Shown: positions 34,333-45,136 of the stretch, piece by piece
How positions within the stretch are numbered: the stretch's first letter is position 1
How the letters are laid out: each line of letters begins with the position of its first letter
Origin: Podospora comata
Taxonomy: Eukaryota > Ascomycota > Sordariomycetes > Sordariales > Podosporaceae
Reading direction: 5' to 3'
Length of the DNA stretch: 64,000 nt
NCBI GenBank assembly: GCA_017354895.1
Contig: CP071499.1
Location: forward strand, 3,906,001 to 3,970,000
Notes under the pieces: model-generated
What the model saw: only the letters and a program-made list of their open reading frames with translations
Databases searched by the model: none
Told to the model about the DNA's origin: nothing
Program-made: the position numbers and the translations under genes

Positions 34333-34899
34333 GGCAACAAGGGCAATGGGGTAGATAGGCAGGTATCAGATTGAAAAGCAGGTTGAAGAGAAGGCAAGAC
34401 TATGTGCGATGTGATTGATGGCCAGAGACCAATGGTGATTCCTGAAAGCAACTGTCGCGATGCGCTGCAGATATCATAAATGCATTGGATAGAAAGGTCC
34501 TTGGAGTGCCAGCGATGTTGCAACGATGCTAAATGTGGTGTTTTGTTTCTTCACGATGGCGAGGGATGTTGGAGATGTTGGAGGACTCGATGTTTCCTGG
34601 ACGGGGGCGCTGGCGGCTGGACCGACTGTGACGAAACCAGTTCCTGCTGCTGCTACTGCTGCTGCTGCTGCACACGGAGCGTGGCCGGACAGGGGTAGCT
34701 TGTGCTTGACTTGTGCTTGGCCTTGGGAGAAACCGTTGTAGACTACGCCACAAACTGGCGCATCAGCCACATGGAACAGCCCAGCATGGAAATCAACATT
34801 AAAGGCACTTCGTAGAATAAATGCTTCACAACACGGGCATCATACAGGACATTTTTGTCATTATAAAATACACAGCCCCAATAGGCCCTGGTTTGGGTT
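34333..34899. other. Mvp1 promoter and uL15m 3' region with CTG repeat
   Basis: The two genes run in the same direction (minus), so this 567 bp combines uL15m 3' sequence and the Mvp1 promoter. An interrupted CTG tract at 34644-34671 stands out. No gene seen. Confidence 0.55.
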
Positions 34900-35848
34900 C
34901 TAAAAGAGCCTCTCCTCGCTCGCGTCGGCCGACTTCTTCGACTTCTTGCCCACAAGAGCCTTCTCCCCAGGCACCTTGAAGTACAAACTGGGCGACTCGC
35001 CGGTCTTCAACGTGTGGCTCAGGTACCCTCTGTGTGCAGGATCCCGGTAGTACTCGATATCCCATCTGCTCGTCGGGTCTGGCAACCGGTAAAAGTGCTT
35101 CCTGCTCGTCCTCGCCTGTTGCAACACACTTTCGACATGCTCGGGTCCGACCGGAAGGGGCTTGTCGGTGTGGACGCTCTTTCCGGAAACCAGGTTCTTG
35201 ATGGCCGCCTTTGTGTAGTATCTCGTCGTGATCTTGCCGCCAGCGGCCTCGACAGCCAGGATGGCAGAGGCCGATGCTCGGGAGACGACAATGTCGATCG
35301 GTGTCCTGATCTCGTTCTTTCCACGGGCGAGAAGCTTGATCCCATCCTTGATTCCAACCAGTCCAGACCTCACAAGTTCGCGGGGGGTGATCGTCTTGGT
35401 GGGATCCAGGCGGCCAGCGTCGATCCAGCATTGCAGTCGGTCGAGGTTAAGTTCGGCCATTACCGGCGCGCGGCTGAAGCATGTTATGTTAGCCCAGTGC
35501 CTCCAGATGTTGCAGAGATACCTACTGGTTGACAAAGCCCTTCTGACCGTGCTTGAAGATGAGGGGAGTCTGACCACCCTGAAACCACGGGTTGACCTTG
35601 TTGCGGGCCTTTGTACCCTTCATACCACGACCGGCCGTCTTGCCATAGCCGGACGAGGCACCACGACCTCTGCGGATGCGCTTGTGGTAGGCACCCTTGT
35701 TGTCAGAGAGGCTGGCGAGAATCGAGGCGCTCCTGGTCTGCACAGACAGCGCGGCGAAGAGGGAGACAAGAGATGGCTGCTTTGGCGGCACCTCGAGGGC
35801 CCTTCTGCAGCATTGCGCCGCCTGCGCAAACGGTAATCTGGGGGGCAT
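34900..35848 (-). CDS. MRPL10: Mitochondrial large-subunit ribosomal protein uL15m, 298 aa
   Basis: L15-family protein of the mitochondrial large ribosomal subunit. Exons are 35526-35848 and 34900-35473, with a 52-nt intron. An N-terminal targeting-type sequence (MPPRLPFAQAAQCCRRALE, Arg-rich, no acids early on) precedes the L15 signature: KRIRRGRGASSGYGKTAGRGMKGTKAR and FQGGQTPLIFKHGQKGFVN. The second exon gives MAELNLDRLQCWIDAGRLD, ITPRELVRSGLV and IVVSRASASAILAVEAAGGKI. The long C-terminal extension (YLSHTLKTGESPSLYFKVPG) is usual in fungal uL15m. The two exons read together as one protein. Confidence 0.94.
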
Positions 35849-36141
35849 CGCGGCGGTGGGCTGTCGTGATCGCTCTGCGCTCTCTCAAAAATTGGTCGGC
35901 GGTTTCCAATTCGAAATATCCCGGCATCCAAGCCCCTCCACGCCATTGGCTGCAGCCACCCCACCTTCCACCGCTGGCAGCTTGAAAGCCTGGCAGCAGC
36001 TGGCAAGTACTTCACCGACAGCTGTGTTGGGGTGACTTCGAAGATATCGACTTCATACTCCTTTGAGAACACTTTGTAATTCTGTAATAGACATTCAGAC
36101 AGGGAGGCCTGTTTGCAGCCGAGTGTCGATATCATTACTTT

Positions 36142-38646
36142 CTATAACTTTACACTTCCCGGCCCCTTCCCCAACTTGTACTTGTCTTCCACCGCCTTGT
36201 TATACGGCAAGGTTGTATTTCCAATCCTTCCATCTCGCCCCATGCTGCTTCCTCTCACGCACTTTCCATCCCCCCAAGCAACTTCCCTCGCAGCTCTCCA
36301 AATGGCAGTGATGTTTCTCGCCATCTCCCACGTAAAAAACAGCCTGCAATGCGCCGCCTGATACCTCATCTGCAGCGGCACCTCCTTGTCCCCAATAACC
36401 TCCCCCTTCTCGAGATCATACGGGAACATGTTCCCCAGATTGTATCCCACGTTCGCCCCGCCAATTTCTCTCGCCGCAGTCGGGAGACCGACCGGAATCC
36501 GGAGAGGCGGCTTTCCGTTGACCGGAAGCTTGACTCCAGGAGGCAGAGGGTTAGAGGCGTTTCTCGGGTCGGGACTGACGAAGCCTTGGAAGCTGTACAC
36601 CGGTCCGCCTTTGACTTGACCGATGGCCTGCATGGGCTGGTTCAGAGGACGGCCGCCGAGGGCGATGGTTTTGACGCCGTGGATGTGTGCGAGGATCGAG
36701 GTGAAGATGGCGCAGGCAGATGCGCACTCGCCGTCTGTGACGATGACCATGTCCTCGGGACGGAAGGGCGGCGCAGGGGAGACGGGTGGAAAGGGAAAGG
36801 ACTCAAACGCGTTGATGGTTACGTTGATAAGAGAGTGGTTGGTGAAGCTGTTACCTTTTGAGTCGACAACCGGGCCGAAGAACTCTTGGAAGGATGACCA
36901 TCGAGTGCCATTGGGCGTCAGGTATAGGTTCAAGAGGCTGCGGAGAGGTGCGGTGAGTGCAGTGTTATTGGACTGAAGCTTTTCAAGCTCGGTCCCTATC
37001 CACTGGAGTTGAGGGTGGGCTCGAACTTGATGCAAGAGGGGCCAGTTGTATGGCGCGGCTGGGTTGGAGACAGGAAAGAGATGAAGGTAGACGATGGTAA
37101 TGTAGTCGGTGAGCCCACCGCCATTTCCCTGCAGGTCCAGAATGAGCTTTGTACGATTCGAAGCTCTGGCTGCCGTGATAAAGTCTTTGGTAGCGTTGTT
37201 GACCCTTGCAGGGAAGGAGAGCAAGGCCAAAGGGTCGTAAGGGCTCTGCGTTTCCACAAAGCTGTTGAGGGCAAGCACTGCAGTATCCTCAAAAGCAACT
37301 TCTGGCAGCAAGAATGTCCGCAACGACTCGCTTGGTGTTGTGCTGAAGGGGGTTGGAAACCCATTTCGGGGAGCAGTCCAATTCTTGTCCGCCCAGTCGT
37401 AGGCTATCTGCGCCCAAGTGCTGGGAGTCGTCCCATTCCCCTGGCCGTAGGCGTTGTATAAATTTGTTCCAGAATCGATATCGGAGAAATTTGCGCGCAC
37501 ATGAGCTGTGTTGTCAAAGCGAAGAACGGTGCCATTCTGGAGCTTTACATTTGTGGCATCTTCAAGACCGAGAATGTAGATATCATTGTTCTCTATGTGG
37601 TTCAAATTGGCGTCTTTGGAAACACTAGGGAACAAAGTGTTGAACCGAGCATCCGGATCGTGGCTGCCACTGCTTTGGATGGATGATTTGAGGAAGAAGT
37701 CGATAGCGGGGACGCCGTTGATAGATACGACTGGAGAAGGAGTATACCCATCACCGGTGTGCTTGATGTCGTCTCCAGACAAGGAATACTGTTAGCAATT
37801 GTCTGTTTATCAAAACTCGGGATATAAAACAGAAATTCATTACCACGTAGATATATGCTTGGTAGTTCGAGACCATCCTGAGATATCGAAACGAACTGGG
37901 CAGATCTCTCAAACGTAAACAACTCCAACAGCAATGACCTGGCGCTAAAATGGCCATCCCTAACACGGGTGCTAAGGAGAGTATGCAGATCCGCTAAAAA
38001 GTCGAACATGTTGGAATATATTTGCTTTTTGCCTTGAAGCTTTGCCGAGATGTCCTTGAGTCCTTGAGCCAAGTCAACAGCCTCGGATAGATAGCCCTAA
38101 AACATATTTTTTCAGCATAAATTACTTCCAGTAGCCTCCCAGAAGTTACTAGGATTCCCTAATGTTGGGCACAACGTCGAAATGCATTTTTGTTTCTCAC
38201 CTTGGGGGGGTTACGCAAGTAGTCCACTGTGCTTTGCCATTCGACGAGAGGAGCAAGATAGTCAACATGGCTCTTTGCCACATCTGCATAAAGAGGGATA
38301 GATTTAAGGCACGCAAAGGCAAGAGATGGCCGTATAGGAGAAGGCGGGACGGGTGGTTGAAGCAGTCGGAAAACCCCGTCTAGGTTTTTAGGAACTAAGG
38401 CCAAGTACCCAGTGTCAATGATACATTCAGCTGTATTGAGACAAGGTGGAAAATGTGGCACTGACCAATATCATTGTCTATCATCCACTTTGCGACATTT
38501 TCCTGGATCTCTTTGCATGGCTCCTTTACACCTGTCCATCCGCGAGACACTTGCGCGTTGTGGACATCGAGGGGGTGGGCGGAGGCTCGAAACGGAAAGA
38601 CAACCAGCGAGGCAACCGATGCCACTCCAAGACAAGTGAACTTCAT
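36142..38646 (-). CDS. Secreted S41-family (CPAF-like) serine peptidase, 764 aa
   Basis: Predicted extracellular or secretory-pathway serine protease. Exons are 38466-38646, 38201-38430, 37844-38096 and 36142-37772. The first about 23 residues (MKFTCLGVASVASLVVFPFRASA) are a signal peptide. The S41 core in the last exon shows LILDLQGNGGGLTDY near residue 435 and TDGECASACAIF near 565-578, whose Ser after ECA is the expected nucleophile. Many N-x-S/T sites suggest glycosylation. The third intron ends at CTGGAG, 21 nt after a TGCTAAC branch point; this join gives YLRDDIKHTGDGYTP. Related fungal S41 peptidases include UstP of ustiloxin clusters, but no other cluster gene of that type is nearby. 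Substrate unknown. Confidence 0.87.
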
Positions 38647-39046
38647 GGCGCAATGTCAACAAGGGTAAGTAACAGCCGGATATGTTTCAAGAGTTGCTGG
38701 CAGATATGCTTGGGGCTCTTTTATGTTGATTCTCATTGTTACACAAACCTCTACTCAGCCAACTGCGGTCGGGCGATCTACAGAGAACCACATAAACGAG
38801 GATGGGTCGACAACAAGCGAAATCCTTCGACACGTCATGGCGTGTTGTTGGTAGTTAATTCTTACAGCACAGCCACATGCTTACCGGTTATATTCACCTA
38901 GGCGTTCTTGACTTCGGACTGGATTGCCGAGTACCACCTTGGCGGCAAGAGTCGTGGTTTCTCACCACGAACACACTTGAACAGGTAGGTAGATGTCTAC
39001 ATAATTGGGCATTCGATACTTAATGCTCTCTAATCAGCCAAGGCAT

Positions 39047-40774
39047 CTATACAAAAGAAGGTGTTATCCGACAGCAGCTGATGACATGGCTGATTTTCTC
39101 CCAGTAGTCCACCTCCCCTTTAGCCAAATCATCCTGCGCCCAGACAGCTTGCAGAAGCAGCTTAACATGATTGAACGACCTCGACGATTCCTCCTTTTCC
39201 ACCCTTGCAATGAGGTCAAGAATCACTGCTCTGTATTTGTCGTTTCTTGCCTCGCATCCGAGGATAAAGACGGGGAACTGTCTATCACAAGACTTAAGTT
39301 TGGGTAAAATTGAAAATGCTTGGGCAATGTGCTTTTCGGTTCTGAAGGACTGATTGATTAGGTTGTTGGACGCTCGATTGAGATATATAAGGAGTGCCAG
39401 TCGGTAGAGTTCCAGGAGTAGCAGTGAGTCCCTTTCTTCTGGATTGGAAACAGTTGTCCCTAGAGTGGATAGGGGAAGACTACGAATTCTCCAATCAAGA
39501 ATCTGGAGAAAGTTTTTGTAGTCTTCCGTCTCTTTGGACGACTTCTTCCCGTTGAATGCAGTCGCAGGGCGTGCCGAAAATGCATCACAGACTTCAGATA
39601 GAAGCTTGATGAGACCTGTAGCCAAAGACTGAACATTGAAGAGCTGTGGTGTGCTGTTAGAGTATGTGGCTCCATCGTGAAAATATCATCCTGATCTTAC
39701 CTTGGTAAAGAATCTTTGCGATCCTGTGCTTGCAGCAGTCTGTTTCTGCCAGTGTTGAAGACTGAAACGCGCCAGCACATTATGGTAGTATACCCAGTCA
39801 AGAATCATAGCCAGGTCTGTGTTCCCTTCTATTTTATCCAATCCGACAGTGTGGATGACCTTCTTAGCGTTCTCCAGGTAAATGATCCATTCACCCGAAG
39901 TGCAAGAGGACTTGTGCGCCTCAAAAGAACACAAGAGCATTCCTGCAGCCACATGCTGGATTGCGTCGGTTGCACCAATAGGAGTGATGGACGATGCAGC
40001 CCCCAATGCCTGAAGTGCCGTGATTTTGAGCTCAAACGCTTGTGAATGGACATCATCCCGATGTAAGGCGGAAAACGCAAGAAGGCACTGGAGAAGTGCG
40101 GTAGCTGATGCCGAAGTATTTGCCAAGGCAATCCGAATGAGGGCGTTCCCCAGTTCGATGCTGTCGTGGCCAAATATTGCCAGCGACTTTGAGGCCGACT
40201 TTTGAAAATGCTGAAGGAGGTCTTCGTCTTGAGCCTTGATTACAGATGGATTCCATGCGAGGGGTGGCTCAAAGGTTGGCTGAGAATGCCCTTTTCCCAC
40301 AGAGGCGTTCAGGTAGTAGTGCAGTTCAAGATCTTTCTGGGAAACATGAACGATCCTTGTTGTTTGAGAATTCTTGTGTGCTTGCTTCCTCGTGCCGGTT
40401 GAAGACCGTGACCGCGGTCTTGGAGACTGACCCACCATGGCTCGTCTTTTGTCGCCTAGACGGGGCCATGATAGCTGAACGGTGCGGTCGGATTTGGGCA
40501 AGACACATCGTTGTAGTTGGCACTCCGATTCTGCGCCTGGAGTGGAACTGACAACTTCTGGAAAGTCGTCGTGTTGCATGTCAGCTCTCGATGTTGCTCC
40601 TTCTGCAAACACGCAGACCAGACTTCTGGGCTCACCTGCAACACCATCTTGCCAACCACCGATCGCTATCCTTGCCGTTGAAAATGCCATCTCGGACTTG
40701 AGCGCCATGTCAAACAAGTAATAAGGTGTTGGCTCAGTCTGTCGGACGTGAGTGGTGAGCCGGGGATAAATCAT
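39047..40774 (-). CDS. Fungal transcription-factor-like protein without visible zinc cluster, 556 aa
   Basis: Exons are 39701-40774 and 39047-39643, with a 57-nt intron. The C-terminal about 400 residues resemble the fungal-specific transcription factor domain: LLQHFQKSASKSLAIFG, ALLQCLLAFSALHRDDV, AIQHVAAGMLLCSFEAH, GEWIIYLENAKKVIHTVG, ILDWVYYHNVLARFSLQHW and LLLLELYRLALLIYLNRAS. No CxxC-x6-C zinc cluster is visible in the N-terminus, which is instead basic and Ser-rich (PRPRSRSSTGTRKQAHK). The ATG at 40774 is the first in frame; later in-frame ATGs exist, and the real N-terminus is uncertain. It is adjacent to three oxidoreductase-type genes that it might control. It may have lost its DNA-binding part or may never have had one. 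Confidence 0.72.
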
Positions 40775-40800
40775 CTCTCACAAATCAAGTGGGTTGCTGG

Positions 40801-40808
40801 CTTATAAA
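40801..40808 (-). promoter_or_regulatory. TATA-like box upstream of the transcription-factor-like gene
   Basis: TTTATAAG (minus strand) lies only about 30 nt before the ATG at 40774. Transcription from it would start very near that ATG, so a downstream start codon may be used. Confidence 0.45.
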
Positions 40809-41097
40809 TCAATACACACCACCAACACCAACATTGTTGTTAAAGCCAGAGAACAGTAGCATTTTCTCTTTGTGGTTAGACTATCTTTGGGGTGTGGCTA
40901 TGGTTTGTTGGAAGCTGTTTACCTACTTGCTTCTGTTCGTTTCATTGCGAGCTTGAATACCTGATAACCAATTATCATCAAGCCCACCAGTACACAATCC
41001 TTCTCCATTGGCACAGTCGGGAAACTGCATGCTTATGAGATCCGAACGGTTCAATCAGCCACTGATAGGGACGACGCGCACAGAATCACGCACACCA

Positions 41098-42204
41098 TCA
41101 CTTCAGCTCCTCTCCCCACTTTGATGTCTTTGCCACAAACTCCTCCCAAGTCGTCAACTTGTCCTCCAGAAGCGCATGTGTTTCGTCAAGACTTTCTCCA
41201 CCATAGTAGCCAAACTGCTCGAACAAATGCATGTTTTCCAGCATCTCTTGTGCGACAAAATCGGGTGCACCCTGGTACTTGGTAAGAGCCTCGTAAAAGG
41301 CTTTGTCGGGGATCTGTTTGAAGCTTGCTGTCTTTCCCGCCTCGGGGAAGACCTTCTTGAAGCCCTCGACAATCTGGGCATTAGTAAGATAGCTGGTGGC
41401 ACCAAGGAGACGCTTGCCGAGAACCTTGTCACGATTCAGTACAGCTGCCTTGATGAACTTCCCGGTGTCGGCGGCTGCGTCGAACAGGGGCTGAACAGCT
41501 TGGTCGGAAACAGGCAGGCTCAAGATCCAGGCATTATCGGCCTGCGGATCGCGGCGGAACATGCCACCAGGAAGGTTCGACATGTAGGCTCCTGCAAGAA
41601 AGAAGGTGGCTGGGAGGCCAACCTCACGGGCGTAATCCTCCACCAGAGCCTTGCTGTCAAAGTGGTACACATTCGGCAACTTTCCATTACTCACTACAAG
41701 AACATGGCCGGTTAGCTCAAGCTAGGTACCTTACACATGTTGATTCAGAAAGGACAGTTTGGGAACTCACATTTCGTGATGTTGAGAAGCGAGCTCCAGA
41801 TGAAATGCTGGACGCCAGTCTCTTTGGCAGCATCGACAAGGTTCTTTCCTTGCTGAATTTCCAGCTTCATGTCACACTTCTCCCAGTAGTTGGTGACTGC
41901 GTATACAGCCGAGGCCCCCTCCATGGCTTTGATCAAAGTGGACTTATCATTAAGGTCGGCCTGGCCAGATTAGCTTTTATGATACCTTACTGAGCGAAGA
42001 TGAGAGCAGTTGGAAGAGACTTACAGCAACGACTTCGGCACCTTTCTGCTGAAGCTTTTTGGCTGACTCCTTGGTTGTGTCGCGAGTGACGGCCCTAACA
42101 CTCCAGCTTGACTTGAGTTTCGGATCTTGAAGAAAAATGTCTGCCACAGAGCCACCTTGGGCGCCAGTGGCACCAAAGACGGTGATGATGTTTTTGGTGG
42201 ACAT
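41098..42204 (-). CDS. NmrA-like NAD(P)-binding protein, 321 aa
   Basis: Rossmann-fold protein of the NmrA/HSCARG group, a paralogue of the gene at 9560. Exons are 42025-42204, 41771-41960 and 41098-41693, with phases 0 and 1. The glycine motif GATGAQGG is at residues 11-18. Then come LQQKGAEVVAADLND, MEGASAVYAVTNYWE, EIQQGKNLVDAAKETGVQHFIWSS and LSNGKLPNVYHFDSKALVEDY, typical of the family. The C-terminal half carries GKFIKAAVLNRDKVLGKRLLGAT and FEQFGYYGGESL. It could sense NADP/NADPH balance or reduce a small substrate; this cannot be told from sequence. It is divergent from the aldo/keto reductase. Confidence 0.9.
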
Positions 42205-42316
42205 TTTGATAGATTGAAAAGCGTGTAGTGTTATTGATAACGGGCGAGAATAGGGATAAGACTGTAGCACTATATTGCCTGGAGAAGTACGATGCTTGGA
42301 AGAGGTGACCACCTCT

Positions 42317-42322
42317 TATAGC
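42317..42322 (-). promoter_or_regulatory. TATA-like box of the NmrA-like gene
   Basis: CTATAA on the minus strand (in GGCTATAAGAGG) lies about 115 nt upstream of the ATG at 42204. Confidence 0.45.
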
Positions 42323-43142
42323 CTTTGGACACCTCACTGCAGAACGCTGACTGCGCCGCACCCTTTCCTTGAACCGTATTAGATAATAGGTCTTGCTGAC
42401 TGTATATCACTTTGTCCACCTAACTCCGTTCATGCATAAGGCATGGCACTCATGACCAACCTCTAAGCTTAGTAAGCGGCCATGCAATCAACTGTCGCTA
42501 ACTGCAGCCAACATGCGGACAAAGGACCGTATGTCGCTTAGTATTTACTTACAAAGGGTTGGTCACCATTTTCCATCAGACATTGAGGGGCGATCTAACT
42601 GAGACCAGAGTGGCTGGATTACTCACGGTTCCGTCGTTTCTTGCTGTATGAGCCCGAAGTGGAAGGACACAACCGGATGTAAAATATGAACGGGCAGGTA
42701 CCACAGGTCTCGCCAGCCATTTGCTCTTATCCATGATCTGGAAGAAGTGGTCCAAGGACTCTGACCTGTAGGTTTTGAGCGGTTCCGGGTGTTGTGGTAA
42801 GGCAAATGCTCATGGCTGGACCGTGGAAACTAGTGAGCCCAGTTGTCGACTCTTCGTGGTAATGACAAGGTAATGAGTAAGTAGTATTGAGTTTGACTTA
42901 AAATAGGTTCTCTAAAGAAGGGGCTTAGTTAGTCCTATAGCCAGTAAAAGGCCAGGACTATGTTAGATAGTTGACGAGCCGAGCTGTTTACTGTGAGCTT
43001 CTTGAGATTGATCGACATGGACAGCACTTCTTGGCTCACAGTCGGAAGTCATTCTCCGTCAGCTATTGTATCGGCCAGCCCCACAAACTCCACCATAATC
43101 GCGAACTGCAAACGCGAGGCCGATGACCTCAAGGAGAGAAAA

Positions 43143-43149
43143 ATATATG
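43143..43149 (+). promoter_or_regulatory. TATA-like box of the aldo/keto reductase gene
   Basis: ATATATG in AAAAATATATGTACC lies about 70 nt before the ATG at 43217. Confidence 0.4.
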
Positions 43150-43216
43150 TACCAGGTGGTGATGAGAGGTAAACCGGCCTCTTTCTAATAGTACCTCTTC
43201 TGCTATCATTTCCAAC

Positions 43217-44492
43217 ATGTCCGGAAATAGCACCGCCATTCCCACCCGTCCCTTGGGCCCTGGTGGCCCAGAGATTCCAATTCTAGGGTTAGGGTTGATG
43301 GGCCTGAGTTGTAAGTCACCTCACCCCCTGTTTACCCCTGAACTGTTTGAATTGACTTGAGCTGTGATGCAGCATTCTATGGAACACCCCCTTCTGACGA
43401 TGAGCGTCTCGCTTTTCTCGACCGCGCTCATGCGATCGGATGTACACACTGGGACTCGGCCGCTCTGTATGGAGACAGCGAGGTCCTGCTTGGGAAATGG
43501 TTTGAAAAGACTGGGAAGAGAAAAGACGTAAGTGTTGTTGTCTCAACAGCCTTGATTAATCCAGACTCATCAGATTATCACGAGGAATAGATTTTCCTAG
43601 CCACCAAGTTCGGCAACAGAGTGCTGCCGGATGGCACGAGAGAATTCTGCAATGAGCCCGAGTACATCAGGGAAGCAGTGAAGGAGAGCTTAAGAAAGTT
43701 GAAGACAGACTACATAGATCTGCTGTACTGGTATGGCCCCTTTAGCACATTGTAACTTCCCAATCTGACAAATGAACAGCCACCGCATCAGCGGCAAAAC
43801 CCCGATCGAAGATGTCATTGAGACCATGAAGGAATTTGTCGAGTATGCCCTCCTCCCAACTTCCAGCAGCCTCACAAGATGCTTGAAATGCTGACCAAGC
43901 TCCAAGATCTGGTCAAGTCCGCCACATTGGCCTCTCGGAATGCGGTGCCGACACACTCATCCGCGCAAGCAAGATTCATCCCATCAGGGCTTACCAGATC
44001 GAATATTCCCCTTTCACAAGAGATATTGAGTTCCCCGACCTCAACCTAGCCAAAACCTGCCGCGACCTCAAGATCCCCATCGTTGCCTACTCTCCGTTGG
44101 GCCGAGGCATGCTCACGGGTAAGTATTCCTCGGCGGACGACTTTGAGCAGGGTGACTTCCGCCGGGCCGTTCCTCGCTTCTCGGCCGAGAACTTCCCCAA
44201 GAACATGGAGTTGGTGGAGAAGATCAAACAGATTGCAGCCAAGAAGGGGTGTACGCCCGGTCAACTGACTCTGGCATGGATGATGAAGCAAGACCTCGTC
44301 TTCCCTATTCCGGGAACAAAGAAGATTGCATATCTGGAGGAGAATTGGGGAGCCAACTCAGTCTATGAGACGCTTACCAAGGAGGAGGAGAGGGAGGTGA
44401 GAGAGGCGATCGATAAAGCTGAAGTGTATGGCACCAGATATCCTGCGGCGGCGATGGGTGCTTTGGTAAAGGACACGCCACCCCGTTCCTAG
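43217..44492 (+). CDS. Aldo/keto reductase, 5 exons, 345 aa
   Basis: NADPH-dependent reductase of aldehydes or ketones with a TIM-barrel fold. Exons are 43217-43310, 43373-43527, 43591-43730, 43780-43842 and 43907-44492; every join keeps phase. The N-terminus RPLGPGGPEIPILGLGLMGLS is a typical AKR opening. The active-site Asp and Tyr are seen in HWDSAALYGDSE, the Lys in FLATKFGNR and the His in DLLYCHRISGKTPIED. Later landmarks are VRHIGLSECGADTL, QIEYSPFTRDIE, IPIVAYSPLGRGMLTGKY and FPIPGTKKIAYLEENWGA. It looks like the yakc/pyridoxal-reductase-like AKR group. All four catalytic positions appear present. It lies between the NmrA-like gene and the zinc alcohol dehydrogenase. Confidence 0.93.
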
Positions 44493-45136
44493 ACCATGGC
44501 CTAGGGTACCACAGCAACGCATGCTATATTCTTACCACAAAACTTGAGCTAATGTTGCATCATGAACCCTCCCAACGTTCAACGTCATGGCGTTACTATT
44601 TGCTCTCAGCCACTCTATGTGGGTTGATTTGGAATCGAAAAGGCGGACTGGATCTTTCGATATTCGTAATGAGCTGCCTGTGTACAGCTCCATCCAATTT
44701 GCTTGTACGCAAGAGGATTTTACCATGTTGTTGCCATATCCATCACCACAGCCAATCAGAGGCACGATCGGATTTATAGCTCGCAACAAAGCCGAAGCCA
44801 GTGTGCAACCCCTTGATATGCACCCTCGACCTTTTTAGGACACATGTTTCTGAACGGCAAAAGCCGAGTATCCAAACCCGAGGGTGGATTTGGACAGGGA
44901 CACGATAAGACAGAGTCGGATTGAATTCAGACCCGATGGCTTAAACCCGTGTGTTTTTGCTTGCTTTGGCAGCAGGCCTTCCATCACAATTAAATACACC
45001 CTCTAGCCACCTTCCACGGACTGCTTTTCTCTTCAAAGTGTCTGCAATTGAAGCATACGTACTAGTTGTCTACTCTATTTCTCTCTCTGAACACTCATCA
45101 CTTCGAGAAACGAAGTACGCAACACTCTCAGCCAGG
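44493..45136. other. Intergenic region before the alcohol dehydrogenase
   Basis: It contains the reductase 3' region and the dehydrogenase promoter. The chance ORFs here overlap on both strands. A TATA-like ATTAAATA is near 44990, roughly 140 nt before the ATG. Confidence 0.5.

Larger units (their letters stand above)
42205..43216. promoter_or_regulatory. Divergent promoter region, NmrA-like / aldo-keto reductase
   Basis: This 1.0 kb lies between the two start codons and has no ORF of note. It is the natural place for shared control by the neighbouring transcription-factor-like protein. I could not identify a repeated binding site by eye. Confidence 0.45.
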
